Made by a program: the position numbers and the translations under genes. From contig JAEINP010000006.1 in NCBI GenBank assembly GCA_016342355.1, positions 1-64,000 of the forward strand: a DNA stretch of 64,000 nt, in the 5' to 3' direction. Shown one piece after another: positions 53,101 to 61,066 of this stretch. This DNA comes from Desulfatibacillum sp. (GTDB taxonomy: Bacteria; Desulfobacterota; Desulfobacteria; Desulfobacterales; Desulfatibacillaceae). The notes below the pieces were generated by a model, which worked only from the letters and a program-made list of their open reading frames with translations, did no database searches and had not been told where the DNA came from. Positions within the stretch are counted from its first letter, which is position 1. Each line of letters starts with the position of its first letter.

Positions 53101-56100
53101 TTTGTGTCATGGGGGACAAGGACACGGGCCGGGATTTTGTTTTTGATCATCTGGAACTGGTGCCGGATTTGAGGGAATATGCGCCGGGCGACAAGGTTCG
53201 GCTGCGCATCAACACCCGGGCCAAGGATTCCACGGTGTTGCTGTTTGTTCGTCCTCAAAACGGCGTCTATCCCCGTCCGCAAATTCTGCGCATTAACGGT
53301 AACAGCACAATCCAGGACATTGAAGTAAGCAAAAAGGATATGCCCAATTTCTTTGTGGAAGCCATGACCATCCACGATGGCAAGGTGTATTCCGAAGTCC
53401 GGCAAATTGTGGTTCCTCCGGAAAAGCGGGTTTTCAACGTGGAAGTTCTGCCTTCTTCCGAAAAATACAAGCCGGGAGAAAAGGCCATAGTCGACCTGAG
53501 TCTGACGGATGTAGAAGGGAAGCCTTATAAGGGGACAACGGTGCTTACCGTTTATGACAAAGCGGTGGAGTATATTTCCGGCGGCTCCAATGTGCCGGAT
53601 ATCCGCGACTTTTTCTGGAAATGGGTCCGGCGGCATTATCCTGAAACAGTCCACAGTCTTGAAAAGGGCGGGGCCAATATCGTTCATTTGAAATTTATGT
53701 CCATGCAGCCGCTGGGCGTTTTCGGAAACCTTCCTTCCCCTGAAGAGGACGGCGCCCTGACAAACGCCCCGAAGGGCGGCGGGACCAGGGCAGTAGCTTT
53801 TAAACTGGCCCCTGTCCGCTATTCCTCCGCAGACCCCGAGCCCATTAAGTCCAAAACAACCGGCGTGGCCATGATGGCCGAAGCCTCCAGCGCATCGGCC
53901 GCCGAACCCCAGGAAGAAAACGTGCATGTACGCACGGAGTTCGCGGACACGGCTTTTTGGGCCGGGTCTTTGGAGACCGATGCAAACGGCCACGCCCAGG
54001 TGGAATTTACCATGCCCGAAAACCTGACCGCCTGGAAAATCAAGGCCTGGGCCATGGGCCATGGCACCCGGGTGGGACAAGGCGAGGCCGAGGTGGCGAC
54101 CTCCAAGGACCTCCTGCTTCGGCTCCAGGCCCCCCGTTTTTTTGTGGAAGGGGACGAGGTGGTGCTTTCGGCCAATATCCATAATTACCTGGATGACCGA
54201 GTGATGGTGCGGGCGGTGTTGGAACTGGACGGCGAATGCCTGGATTTTGCAGGCAGCGGCGCGAGCAAGCTCCTGCCCGTTGACGCCAAGGGTGAAGAAC
54301 GGGTGGACTGGCGGGTGAAGGTCGTGAAGGAGGGCGAAGCCATCGTCCGCATGAAAGCCCTTACCGGCGAGGAATCAGACGCCATGGAAATGCGTTTTCC
54401 CGTGTATGTCCATGGCATGGAGAAGACTGAAACCTATAGCGGAGTGATCCGGCCCAGCCAAAACACGGCATCCTTTACGGTGGATGTGCCGGAAAAAAGA
54501 AGGCCGGAAGCCACCCGTCTGGAAGTAAGGTATTCGCCTTCCCTGGCCGGGGCCATGGTGGACGCCCTGCCCTATCTATCGGATTATCCATACGGCTGCA
54601 CCGAGCAGACCCTCAACCGGTTTTTGCCCACGGTGATTACCCTGAACCTGTTGCAAAGCCAGGGGATCGACCTTGGCAAGCTCAAGGAAAAGCACACCAA
54701 CCTCAACGCCCAGGAAATGGGAGATGCGGCCAACCGGGCGGCCCAATGGAAGCACTGGGACGAAAACCCGGTATATGATCCCGCCAAGGTTCGCGACATG
54801 GCCCGGGAAGGCATCAAAAAACTGGCTTCCATGCAAAATTCCGATGGCGGCTGGGGCTGGTTTTCCGGCAGGGGGGAATACTCCTATCCCCATACCACTG
54901 CCACGGTGGTCCGAGGACTTTTGAAAGCCCGGGAAGCCGGGGCCGATGTTCCGGCAGAAATGATCAACCAGGGCATAACTTGGCTGAATGCCTATGAAGA
55001 TCAGCAACTCCTTCGCCTGAAAAACGCCGAAATAAAAGCCAATCCCTACAAAACCCGGGCCGACAACGTGGACGCCTATGTGTTCATGATCCTGGCCCAG
55101 GCCGGACAGGGCGATGCGGACATGGAGGCTTTTCTTGTCCGGGATAAAAATGATCTTTCCGTGTATGGGCTGACCTTGTTGGGCATGGGGCTCCATGCCA
55201 TGGAGCACACGGAGGATCTTGCCCGGGTTTTGAAAAACATTGAGCAATACCTCCGCTGCGACGACGAAAACCAGACCTGTTACCTGGACATGGGCAACCA
55301 GGGCTATTGGTGGACCTGGTACGGGGATGAAATGGAAGCCCATGCCTGGTATCTCAAGCTATTGGCGTTGACGGGCTTTGAAGGGCGGTCCAATGACCCG
55401 GAACCCATGAAAGACCGGGCTGCGGGATTGGTCAAGTATATCCTCAACAACCGCAAGCACGCCGCACGTTGGAATTCCACGCGAGACACGGCCCTGTGCA
55501 TTGAGGCCCTGGCCGATTACTTGAACGCCTCGGGCGAGGATACTCCAGACATGAAGATCGCGGTGTTCGTGGACGGGAAGTTGGAAAAGGAAGTTGCTGT
55601 CAACCAAAGCAATATGTTCGATTTCGACAACGTGTTTGTGATGGAAGGCCATGGAATTACAGCGGGTAAGCATGAAATTCGGCTGGAGCGCAAAGGCAAA
55701 GGCCCGGTGTATTTCAATGGATGGATGACCAACTTCACCCTGGAGGACGACATCAAGGCGGCGGGGCTGGAAATCAAGGTGGACCGCAAGGTTTTCAGAT
55801 TGACGCCCGTGGACAAAACCATCAAAGACGCCGGGGCCCACGGTCAGGTGCTGGACCGGAAAGTAGAAAAATACGCCCGGACCGAGTTGCACAACATGGA
55901 CATGCTCCAAAGCGGGGATCTGGTGGAGGTGGAATTGACCATTCAGAGCAAGAACGATTATGAGTACGTGGTGTTCGAGGACTTCAAGCCCGCCGGATTC
56001 GAACCCGTGGAAATAAGAAGCGGTTATGGAGGCAACAGCATGGGAGCCTATACGGAATACCGGGACGAGCGGGTGGCCTTTTTCTGCCAGTCTTTAGCGC

Positions 56101-56240
56101 GGGGGACCCACAGCCTTGCCTACCGGATGCGTGCGGAAATCCCTGGCAGATTTTCGTCCCTGCCCACCAAGGCCCACGCCATGTACGCGCCGGAGCTTAG
56201 GGCCAATTCCGATGAGATCAAATTGCAGGTGGAGGACTAA
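50142..56240 (+). CDS. bacterial alpha-2-macroglobulin with intact thioester (YfaS/YfhM-like)
   Basis: A 2032-residue protein with a signal peptide (residues 1-22, ending PALA-GAG; no lipobox). An N-terminal helical TPR-like region (about 25-380) is followed by macroglobulin beta domains (for example RPVYRPGQTVHYKFWVR, about 638, an MG2-type start), a bait-like loop region and the thioester domain. The thioester motif is YGCTEQTLN (Cys1486, Gln1489). A striking Trp-rich segment lies near 780-827. Such periplasmic proteins trap proteases and usually accompany PBP1C; here no pbpC follows. The start has GGAG upstream; AGAGA-type sequence and a 270-base gap separate it from mscS. Confidence 0.9.
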   Translation: MKIRPILIVASLLLMVASPALAGAGNQESIRKEANSLRQEGNYKDAYELYVRLMDDEMTDPMKVESDLNQAVGCIRKLGRVQDSDALVEKAVRLHGNNWRLLHRAAEIYFSQDHRGFLISGEFERGGHRGGGQYVNALARDRVRALQLMKQALDILPADENKDDVSSFCFRFAAMIFEYQSPGEHWRLQYTTDLSVLPDYEEGFKYFINNKYMPPPVDEKGNPIFYYPPPSFEQAANDGERYRWLLDYAAKINPKAKNEAMWNQAMFLYWQFGVQTMADSFVIHGPAHEDEVGEGPFSVQTLSEDETMASLATGIKRFALPEGQNHITLFKRIAETGGNYSKNALEMLAHVFKDRRQYPKAVQYTKELIKRFPDIRERQENELEQLTGAMGRFYSTPAQPAGKEVEVGFVFRNGKTVHFKAEKIKLQQYLENEKDFFRKTKDRADWYRSNSHELLANLTNTEKSPYLSGTVAEWDLALEPLPDHFDKRIMVKTPLIRTGVYLLTAEMEKGYSFSTLIWIMDTALAKKSMDGREMFFAADAATGEPLEGMKVDLFGYRWDSRQHRYDIMQLEKMTDRNGLAFHTDSINEDQYQWIVSASDGDGRFAYFTPNINWNSNANQEDLNRTRAFGITDRPVYRPGQTVHYKFWVRQARYDLGEKSMAAGKSFMIKGADPQSADIINETKVADEYGGVEGTYTLPEDAPLGMYSIRVDSREQVLFRVEEYKKPEFEVTVKAPEEPIALGDKIPVEIQASYYFGGPVTGAKVSYKVLRSEYSRDWFPRGAWDWLYGAGYWWFAYDYDWYPGWVKWGCPRPHWSWWWHGSNLPPEVVAQGQGLTDENGVLKLSIDTALAKELRGNSDHRYEITMEVTDQSRRTIVGKGSVIAAREPFKVYAWVNKGHYQVGDVVSANFSTQTPDGKPVPGKGKVVLYKVTRANGKPVETAVKEWDVLLRQDGRAALKMDASQAGQYRLSLSVTDSKGRTQEGGYLFCVMGDKDTGRDFVFDHLELVPDLREYAPGDKVRLRINTRAKDSTVLLFVRPQNGVYPRPQILRINGNSTIQDIEVSKKDMPNFFVEAMTIHDGKVYSEVRQIVVPPEKRVFNVEVLPSSEKYKPGEKAIVDLSLTDVEGKPYKGTTVLTVYDKAVEYISGGSNVPDIRDFFWKWVRRHYPETVHSLEKGGANIVHLKFMSMQPLGVFGNLPSPEEDGALTNAPKGGGTRAVAFKLAPVRYSSADPEPIKSKTTGVAMMAEASSASAAEPQEENVHVRTEFADTAFWAGSLETDANGHAQVEFTMPENLTAWKIKAWAMGHGTRVGQGEAEVATSKDLLLRLQAPRFFVEGDEVVLSANIHNYLDDRVMVRAVLELDGECLDFAGSGASKLLPVDAKGEERVDWRVKVVKEGEAIVRMKALTGEESDAMEMRFPVYVHGMEKTETYSGVIRPSQNTASFTVDVPEKRRPEATRLEVRYSPSLAGAMVDALPYLSDYPYGCTEQTLNRFLPTVITLNLLQSQGIDLGKLKEKHTNLNAQEMGDAANRAAQWKHWDENPVYDPAKVRDMAREGIKKLASMQNSDGGWGWFSGRGEYSYPHTTATVVRGLLKAREAGADVPAEMINQGITWLNAYEDQQLLRLKNAEIKANPYKTRADNVDAYVFMILAQAGQGDADMEAFLVRDKNDLSVYGLTLLGMGLHAMEHTEDLARVLKNIEQYLRCDDENQTCYLDMGNQGYWWTWYGDEMEAHAWYLKLLALTGFEGRSNDPEPMKDRAAGLVKYILNNRKHAARWNSTRDTALCIEALADYLNASGEDTPDMKIAVFVDGKLEKEVAVNQSNMFDFDNVFVMEGHGITAGKHEIRLERKGKGPVYFNGWMTNFTLEDDIKAAGLEIKVDRKVFRLTPVDKTIKDAGAHGQVLDRKVEKYARTELHNMDMLQSGDLVEVELTIQSKNDYEYVVFEDFKPAGFEPVEIRSGYGGNSMGAYTEYRDERVAFFCQSLARGTHSLAYRMRAEIPGRFSSLPTKAHAMYAPELRANSDEIKLQVED

Positions 56241-56264
56241 GTTTGATCAAAATTGGCAAGCATG

Positions 56265-56292
56265 TTGACAACCATGGTCCGCCCTGTATAAA
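56265..56292 (+). promoter_or_regulatory. strong sigma-70 promoter for the ybjQ-M48 genes
   Basis: TTGACA (56265-56270), 16 bases, TATAAA (56287-56292), about 200 bases before the first YbjQ-family gene and just after the macroglobulin stop. Both hexamers are near consensus. Confidence 0.65.
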
Positions 56293-56494
56293 TTGCCCAT
56301 CTTTCCAAGGTAATCTGGCAATTTGTTTTATACAGAACCATGTTTTACAGGCAGGCTATGCAATATCCCTCTAACCGTTTCCCGACAGGAATCGGATAAC
56401 CGAAGAATGGGGGGATGAGGGCAATGCTCCCTGCCCAAACACATTTTCCGTTTTGCGGAACACCACTTTCTCATTCAGACTTCGGAGGCTGACA

Positions 56495-56809
56495 ATGCAA
56501 CTGACAAATCTGCAAACCATTCCGGGAAAAGACATTGTGGAACATTTTGGGCTGGTATCCGGGAGCACGGTCCGGGCCAAGCATGTTGGCAAGGACATCA
56601 TGGCCGGTTTTAAAAACATGGTGGGCGGGGAACTCAAGGGTTATACGGAACTGCTCAACGAGGCCCGTGACGAGGCCACGGCGAGGATGATTCAGGCTGC
56701 CTCGGCCATGGGCGCCAATGCCGTGGTGAACGTGCGTTTTTCCACGTCTTCCGTGGCGCAGGGCGCTTCCGAAATCTATGTTTACGGCACCGCTGTCAGG
56801 GTAGAATAA
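56495..56809 (+). CDS. YbjQ-family protein (UPF0145, putative heavy-metal binding)
   Basis: A 104-residue protein; the start is at 56495 (MQLTNLQTIPG) with GGAGG 7 bases upstream. It shows the full YbjQ pattern: GLVSGSTVRAKHVGKD, GGELKGYTELLNEARDEA and GANAVVNVRF...SEIYVYGTAV. Proteins of this fold form pentameric rings; the metal-binding label comes from family naming rather than proven function. It precedes a second, membrane-anchored YbjQ-like gene by 11 bases. Confidence 0.88.
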   Translation: MQLTNLQTIPGKDIVEHFGLVSGSTVRAKHVGKDIMAGFKNMVGGELKGYTELLNEARDEATARMIQAASAMGANAVVNVRFSTSSVAQGASEIYVYGTAVRVE

Positions 56810-56820
56810 GGGAGGCGGCC

Positions 56821-57276
56821 ATGGAATACGCCAATATTATATTATTCTTCGCCTTCCTGGCTCTGGGTTACGGCGTGGGAACTTATCTGGAAAAACGCCA
56901 CTACCGGGATATTGAAGCCAGGGAAAAAGCCTATCTCAACATCCCCATAGTCACCATGGAGGAAACCGTGGGCTATGAACAGGAAGTGGCTTCCGCAAAC
57001 CTGGTTTCGGGGAGCGTTGTCATCTCCATTGATTACTTCAAACGCATTCTATCGGGCCTGCAAATGTTTGTGGGAGGCCGGGTGACCGCCTATGAAACTT
57101 TGGTGGACAGGGCTCGCAGGGAAGCGATTTTAAGAATGATAGAGAACTCCCATGGCGCGGACATCATAGAAAATGTCCGTGTGGAAACCTCGGCCATCGG
57201 CCAGTCCGCCAACCGGAAACAAGCCGTGGGCTCGGTGGAGGCCCTGGCATACGGGACCGCCATTAAGCTGCGTTAA
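56821..57276 (+). CDS. membrane-anchored YbjQ-like protein
   Basis: A 151-residue protein: an N-terminal membrane helix (about residues 4-22), a short linker (EKRHYRDIEAREKAYLN) and a YbjQ-like domain (about 40-151; NLVSGSVVISIDYFKR, GGRVTAYETLVDRARREA, VEALAYGTAIKLR). It is a paralogue of the preceding gene with an added anchor. The pair may assemble a membrane-bound ring. GGAGG precedes the ATG and an M48 peptidase gene follows 21 bases later. Confidence 0.82.
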   Translation: MEYANIILFFAFLALGYGVGTYLEKRHYRDIEAREKAYLNIPIVTMEETVGYEQEVASANLVSGSVVISIDYFKRILSGLQMFVGGRVTAYETLVDRARREAILRMIENSHGADIIENVRVETSAIGQSANRKQAVGSVEALAYGTAIKLR

Positions 57277-57297
57277 TCCTATCCCGGAGACCGTGCC

Positions 57298-58083
57298 TTG
57301 CCAAAAATTAAATACATTCCCCGGTATTCGGAGACAAACTACAACATTAGCAAGACCTCGCCCCTCAAGAGCTATTTTATCCTTTCGTTTGGGATAACCG
57401 CCTTCTGCCTGCTGGTATACCTGTTGTTGGGGGTCACGGTTTCCTTTCTGGCCCCCCACATACCTGTTTCCCTGGAAGCCAAAATAGGGTCCATGTACGA
57501 ATCGTTTGGAGAGGGCGACAGAATGGAAGACGAAAGCGCCCGGTTGCAGGCGTTGCTGGATAGCCTGGTCCCTCTTCTGGAACCGGAGGATAGGGAACTG
57601 GACTATCGGGTCGTGGTAAGCGAGTCTCCGGTTGTCAATGCCCTGGCCCTGCCCGGCGGGAGGATTGTGGTTTATTCAGGCCTGCTTAAGGAAATAGACG
57701 ACGAACAGGAGCTCACTTTTGTTTTAGGGCATGAACTGGGGCATTTCCACCACAGGGACCATCTCAAACGCTTGGGCAGAGGGCTTGCGGGAATGACTCT
57801 GGTTGTCACGCTGTTGGGTGCGGATAGCGGCGCCAGTGATTTTGTCCTTCAACGGGTTCAAAACCTGGAAAGCAAGTTCTCCCGGGCCCAGGAAAAGGAT
57901 GCGGACATGTTTGGCGTGGAGCTATTGCACAAAAAATACGGAAACGCCAAAGGAGCCGTGGAGTTCATGGACAAACTGGCACAGGAAGAACGATTCGGCA
58001 AGCCGGCCTATTATTTCGCCTCCCATCCCCATCCCCAATCCCGCAAAGATTATTTGAAAGATAAATTGGAAGATATGAAATAA
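57298..58083 (+). CDS. M48-family metallopeptidase (membrane-anchored)
   Basis: A 261-residue protease starting at a TTG (GGAG 8 bases upstream). One membrane helix (about residues 28-50) is followed by a peptidase domain: LPGGRIVVYSGLL, VLGHELGHFHHRDH (HExxH zinc site, about residues 144-148) and SRAQEKDADMFGVELL (Glu third ligand). The C-terminal YYFASHPHPQSR is typical of M48 enzymes such as BepA and HtpX relatives. It probably works at the inner membrane face or in the periplasm on envelope proteins. The YbjQ pair precedes it in the operon; the next gene is convergent, 2 bases away. Confidence 0.9.
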   Translation: MPKIKYIPRYSETNYNISKTSPLKSYFILSFGITAFCLLVYLLLGVTVSFLAPHIPVSLEAKIGSMYESFGEGDRMEDESARLQALLDSLVPLLEPEDRELDYRVVVSESPVVNALALPGGRIVVYSGLLKEIDDEQELTFVLGHELGHFHHRDHLKRLGRGLAGMTLVVTLLGADSGASDFVLQRVQNLESKFSRAQEKDADMFGVELLHKKYGNAKGAVEFMDKLAQEERFGKPAYYFASHPHPQSRKDYLKDKLEDMK

Positions 58084-58085
58084 AA

Positions 58086-58655
58086 TCAGGAAGGCTCCCG
58101 CCTGATTTGGGAGAGTTTTTTATACATTTCCTTCGCCCAGGTATTGTATTGGTCCGGGGGAGTGGGAAGTGTGATGATCTGCCGTAAGGTACTCTTGGCG
58201 TCTTCCAGGGCTTCGAAGCCGTCCCACAGTATTTCCGCCTTTAAAAACAGGGCTTCCGGCCACTTGGGCGCTTTTTTTAGTACCTGGTTCACCTTGGTGA
58301 GGGCCTCGCCATAGCGTTCGTTGGCTTTGGCGTAGCGGATTTGTTGGAGGTCGGATTGCAGGCCTTCGTGGAGGGTCCAGTTGGCCTTTTTGCCGATAAA
58401 AACGATACGGCCCACGTTGTCGGAAATGCCTTCTATCAGGAACTGGAATACATATACCGCCAGGAAGCTGAGAATTAATCCTGCCGCAAATCCCAACAAG
58501 GCTCCCAGGGCGCCTTCCAGGTAAAACCCTATAAATAAGCCTCCAGTGCAAATAAACAGGGCCAAACCGACCAGAACAGACAAGGAATAGCCCCGCCTTA
58601 GGGCATTGGCGTCCTTGATTTGTTTTTTTCCGTTGAAATTAACCGGTTCTACCAT
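58086..58655 (-). CDS. membrane protein with a TPR-like C-terminal domain
   Basis: A 189-residue protein; the start is at 58655 (MVEPVNF), with GGAAGG upstream, rather than an ATG 21 codons earlier. Two adjacent membrane helices (about residues 25-46 and 48-75, GGLFIGFYLEGALGALLGF) are followed by a cytoplasmic helical region (about 100-189) with one or two TPR-like units (YGEALTKVNQVLKKAPKWPEA). Function unknown. It ends 2 bases from the convergent M48 gene. Confidence 0.7.
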   Translation of the reverse strand: MVEPVNFNGKKQIKDANALRRGYSLSVLVGLALFICTGGLFIGFYLEGALGALLGFAAGLILSFLAVYVFQFLIEGISDNVGRIVFIGKKANWTLHEGLQSDLQQIRYAKANERYGEALTKVNQVLKKAPKWPEALFLKAEILWDGFEALEDAKSTLRQIITLPTPPDQYNTWAKEMYKKLSQIRREPS

Positions 58656-58729
58656 GACAGACCTTCCGGGCATTCGAAGATTTTCTAACACAAAATGACA
58701 TGGATAAAGGAGCGCCACAAGGATTCATA

Positions 58730-59068
58730 TCAGGAGACTTGGGCGCATTTTACGCAGGTGGTGGCTTCGGGCATGAGCATGATCCGTCCCATGGGAATTT
58801 CCCCATCACAAATCCGGCACAGGCCGAAATCCGGGTCGTCCAGGTTGTCCAGGGCGCGTTCCAGCCCGGATCTCCTGTCTCTTGCGTTGGCCAGGGCTTT
58901 TTCATTGATGCTTTTGGCGCCGATGGCTTCCATGCGGGATATCCTGCCGATGGCGTTATCCGGGGATATGGGTTTGGTGGCCTGGACCAGGGAGGATATG
59001 TCTTATTTAAGGGTTTCCAGCTGGGCTATTATCTTGTTTCTAAGTTCAGTTTTCTGGTGAGAATCCAT
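58730..59068 (-). pseudogene. DksA/TraR-type zinc-finger protein interrupted by an in-frame TAA
   Basis: A frame from the ATG at 59068 encodes MDSHQKTELRNKIIAQLETLK, then TAA at codon 22 (59005-59003), then continues in the same frame with DISSLVQATKPISPDNAIGR, a MEAIGAKSINEKALANARDR helix, DPDFGLCRICDGEIPMGR and a final CVKCAQVS. The four-cysteine finger (CRIC...CVKC) and the layout match small DksA/TraR-family proteins. The frame is otherwise clean: a single GAA-to-TAA change would explain it. A shortened product from the internal ATG at 58933 would keep the finger but lose the N-terminal helix. Confidence 0.75.
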
Positions 59069-59094
59069 GATTCCTGCTTTGTATAAAGGAGAGA

Positions 59095-59129
59095 CCCCGG
59101 TCCGGCAGAATTAGGCTGCCGGACCGGGG
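59095..59129 (-). terminator. strong hairpin terminator after fadD
   Basis: CCCCGGTCCGGCAG / CTGCCGGACCGGGG, 14 perfect pairs with a 7-base loop, 10 bases past the fadD stop on the minus strand; it is followed by a mildly T-rich TCTCTCCTTT. It separates fadD from the zinc-finger gene. Confidence 0.75.
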
Positions 59130-59139
59130 AGATTTGATT

Positions 59140-60798
59140 TTATTGCCTGAGATCCTTTCTCAGGATTTTACCCACGTTGCTTTTGGGCAGTTCATCCCTG
59201 AACTCAAAGAACTTGGGAACCTTGTATCCTGTAAAGTTTTCCTTACAGAAGGCCTTGAGCTCTGCTTCGGTGAGGGAGGGGTCTTTTTTGACCACGAAAA
59301 GTTTGACCAGTTCCCCGCTCTTGGGGTCAGGCACGCCCACGGCCGCGCATTCCAGTACCTTGGGATGGCCAGCCACCACTTCCTCAATTTCGTTGGGGTA
59401 TACATTAAACCCGGAAACCAGAATCATGTCCTTTTTCCGGTCCACCAGTTTCACGTAGCCCTCTTGGGTCATGAAGCCCATGTCGCCGGTCTTGAAAAAG
59501 CCGTCCCCGTAAAAGGCTTTGGCGGTTTCTTCAGGCCGGTTATAGTAGCCCCTGGTGACCTGGGGACCAAAGATGCAGATTTCCCCCACTTCGCCCAAGG
59601 GAACGTCCTCGCCGTCCTCGCCCCGGATGGCGAATATGGTAGATGAAATAGGCAGGCCAATATAGCCGTTGAATGCCTTAAGGTCCATACGGTTCATGGA
59701 AGCGGCCGGGGAGGTTTCGGTAAGCCCGTAGGCTTCCACCAGGGGTCTTCCGGTGATTTCCTTCCATTTCATGGCCACGGGTTCCTGGACCGCCATGCCG
59801 CCGCCCAGGGACAGCTTGAAGCTGGAAAAATCCACCTTGGAGAATTCCGGTTCATTGATGAGGGCATTGAACAGGGTGTTGACGCCGGTCATGGCGGTGA
59901 ACTTCCATTTGTTCAATTCCTTTACGAAGCCTGGTATATCCCTGGGGTTGGTGATGAGGACGTTCAGGGCGCCGATGGAAGAGAACACCAGGCAGTTGGC
60001 TGTGAGGGAAAAGATATGATACAGGGGCAAAGGCGTGATCATGATTTCCTTGCCGAGTTCGGCCGAGTCGCCGATCCAGGCTCTGGCCTGGAGTACGTTG
60101 GCCACAATATTTTTGTGGGTCAGTTCAGCGCCCTTGGAAACCCCGGTTGTTCCTCCGGTGTATTGCAGGAAGGCCAGGTCGTCCAGGACGATTTTAACGG
60201 GTTTGAAAGTGGCGGAATTGCCCTTTGCCAGGGCGGCCTTAAACTTGATGGCGCCGGGAAGGCTGAACGCAGGCACCATTTTTTTGACGTGCTTGATGAC
60301 CGTGTTGACCAACAGGCTTTTGGGGAAGCCCAAAAGATCGCCGATTTCCGTGACTATCACATGCTTGACGGGGGTATCGCCCAGAATCTTTTCCAGGACG
60401 CTGGCAGAATTGGCAAAGATGATGATGGCTTCAGCCCCGGAATCTTTCAACTGGTGCTGCAGTTCCCTGGCTGTGTACAGGGGGTTGACATTGACAGCCA
60501 CCATGCCGGCCCGCAGGATTCCAAAAAGGGCGATGGGGTATTGAAGGACGTTGGGCATCATAAGGGCAACCCGGGCGCCCTGTTTGAGGCCCAGGTCGTT
60601 CTGGAGAAAGCTGGCGAATTTCTTGCTCTGCTCGTTTAACTCATCATAGGTGATGCTCTTGCCCATTTGGTGAAAAGCGGGTTTGGGACCGAATTTTGCG
60701 TACGCTTGGTCCATGATATCAGGAATGGAGGTGTATTCGTTCAGGTCAATTTCCTCAGGAACTCCGTCCTGATAACTCTTTAGCCAGATTTTTTCCAT
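59140..60798 (-). CDS. fadD: long-chain fatty-acid-CoA ligase
   Basis: A 552-residue AMP-forming acyl-CoA synthetase. The P-loop-like motif is LQYTGGTTGVSKGAELTH (about residues 212-229), followed by EAYGLTETSPA (about 352), FFKTGDMGFM (about 430) and the hinge/lysine region LVDRKKDMILVSGFNVYPNE, with the C-terminal LPKSNVGKILRKDL lysine. These define FadD-type enzymes that activate fatty acids with ATP and CoA for degradation or lipid synthesis. It is a single-gene unit ended by a strong hairpin. The substrate chain length cannot be fixed from sequence alone. Confidence 0.93.
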   Translation of the reverse strand: MEKIWLKSYQDGVPEEIDLNEYTSIPDIMDQAYAKFGPKPAFHQMGKSITYDELNEQSKKFASFLQNDLGLKQGARVALMMPNVLQYPIALFGILRAGMVAVNVNPLYTARELQHQLKDSGAEAIIIFANSASVLEKILGDTPVKHVIVTEIGDLLGFPKSLLVNTVIKHVKKMVPAFSLPGAIKFKAALAKGNSATFKPVKIVLDDLAFLQYTGGTTGVSKGAELTHKNIVANVLQARAWIGDSAELGKEIMITPLPLYHIFSLTANCLVFSSIGALNVLITNPRDIPGFVKELNKWKFTAMTGVNTLFNALINEPEFSKVDFSSFKLSLGGGMAVQEPVAMKWKEITGRPLVEAYGLTETSPAASMNRMDLKAFNGYIGLPISSTIFAIRGEDGEDVPLGEVGEICIFGPQVTRGYYNRPEETAKAFYGDGFFKTGDMGFMTQEGYVKLVDRKKDMILVSGFNVYPNEIEEVVAGHPKVLECAAVGVPDPKSGELVKLFVVKKDPSLTEAELKAFCKENFTGYKVPKFFEFRDELPKSNVGKILRKDLRQ

Positions 60799-61027
60799 GG
60801 TTCTTCTCCCCCTTAAACAGATGGTAAGTGGTTGGTTGAACGGCTTTGCCGCCGGTTGGATAAAGCAGAATTTAATAAAAAATTATTCTACCATAATTGT
60901 ATTAAATATGGAATATATTCTATTGATATTTTAATGTAAACGCCCGTTTCTTGAAATGCCATCCCCCCTTGGGCCAAAAAATTATCGGTTTCTTTGGTTG
61001 CAATCCCAGGAAGAATTGGAAAGAAAT

Positions 61028-61056
61028 ATTACAGGCAGCCGAGGAGGCCCCGGCTG
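61028..61056 (-). terminator. hairpin after the 61067-61849 gene
   Basis: GGCAGCCG / CGGCTGCC, about 8 pairs around an 8-10 base loop, 11 bases past the stop. The following minus-strand sequence (TGTAATATTTCTTTCC) is AT-rich but not a clean T-run. Confidence 0.5.
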
Positions 61057-61066
61057 CCGTTTCAGA

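Noticed and set aside
53097-54182. A 361-codon minus-strand frame inside the macroglobulin gene
   Set aside because: Shadow of the strongly biased macroglobulin coding sequence; no start signal or known domain.
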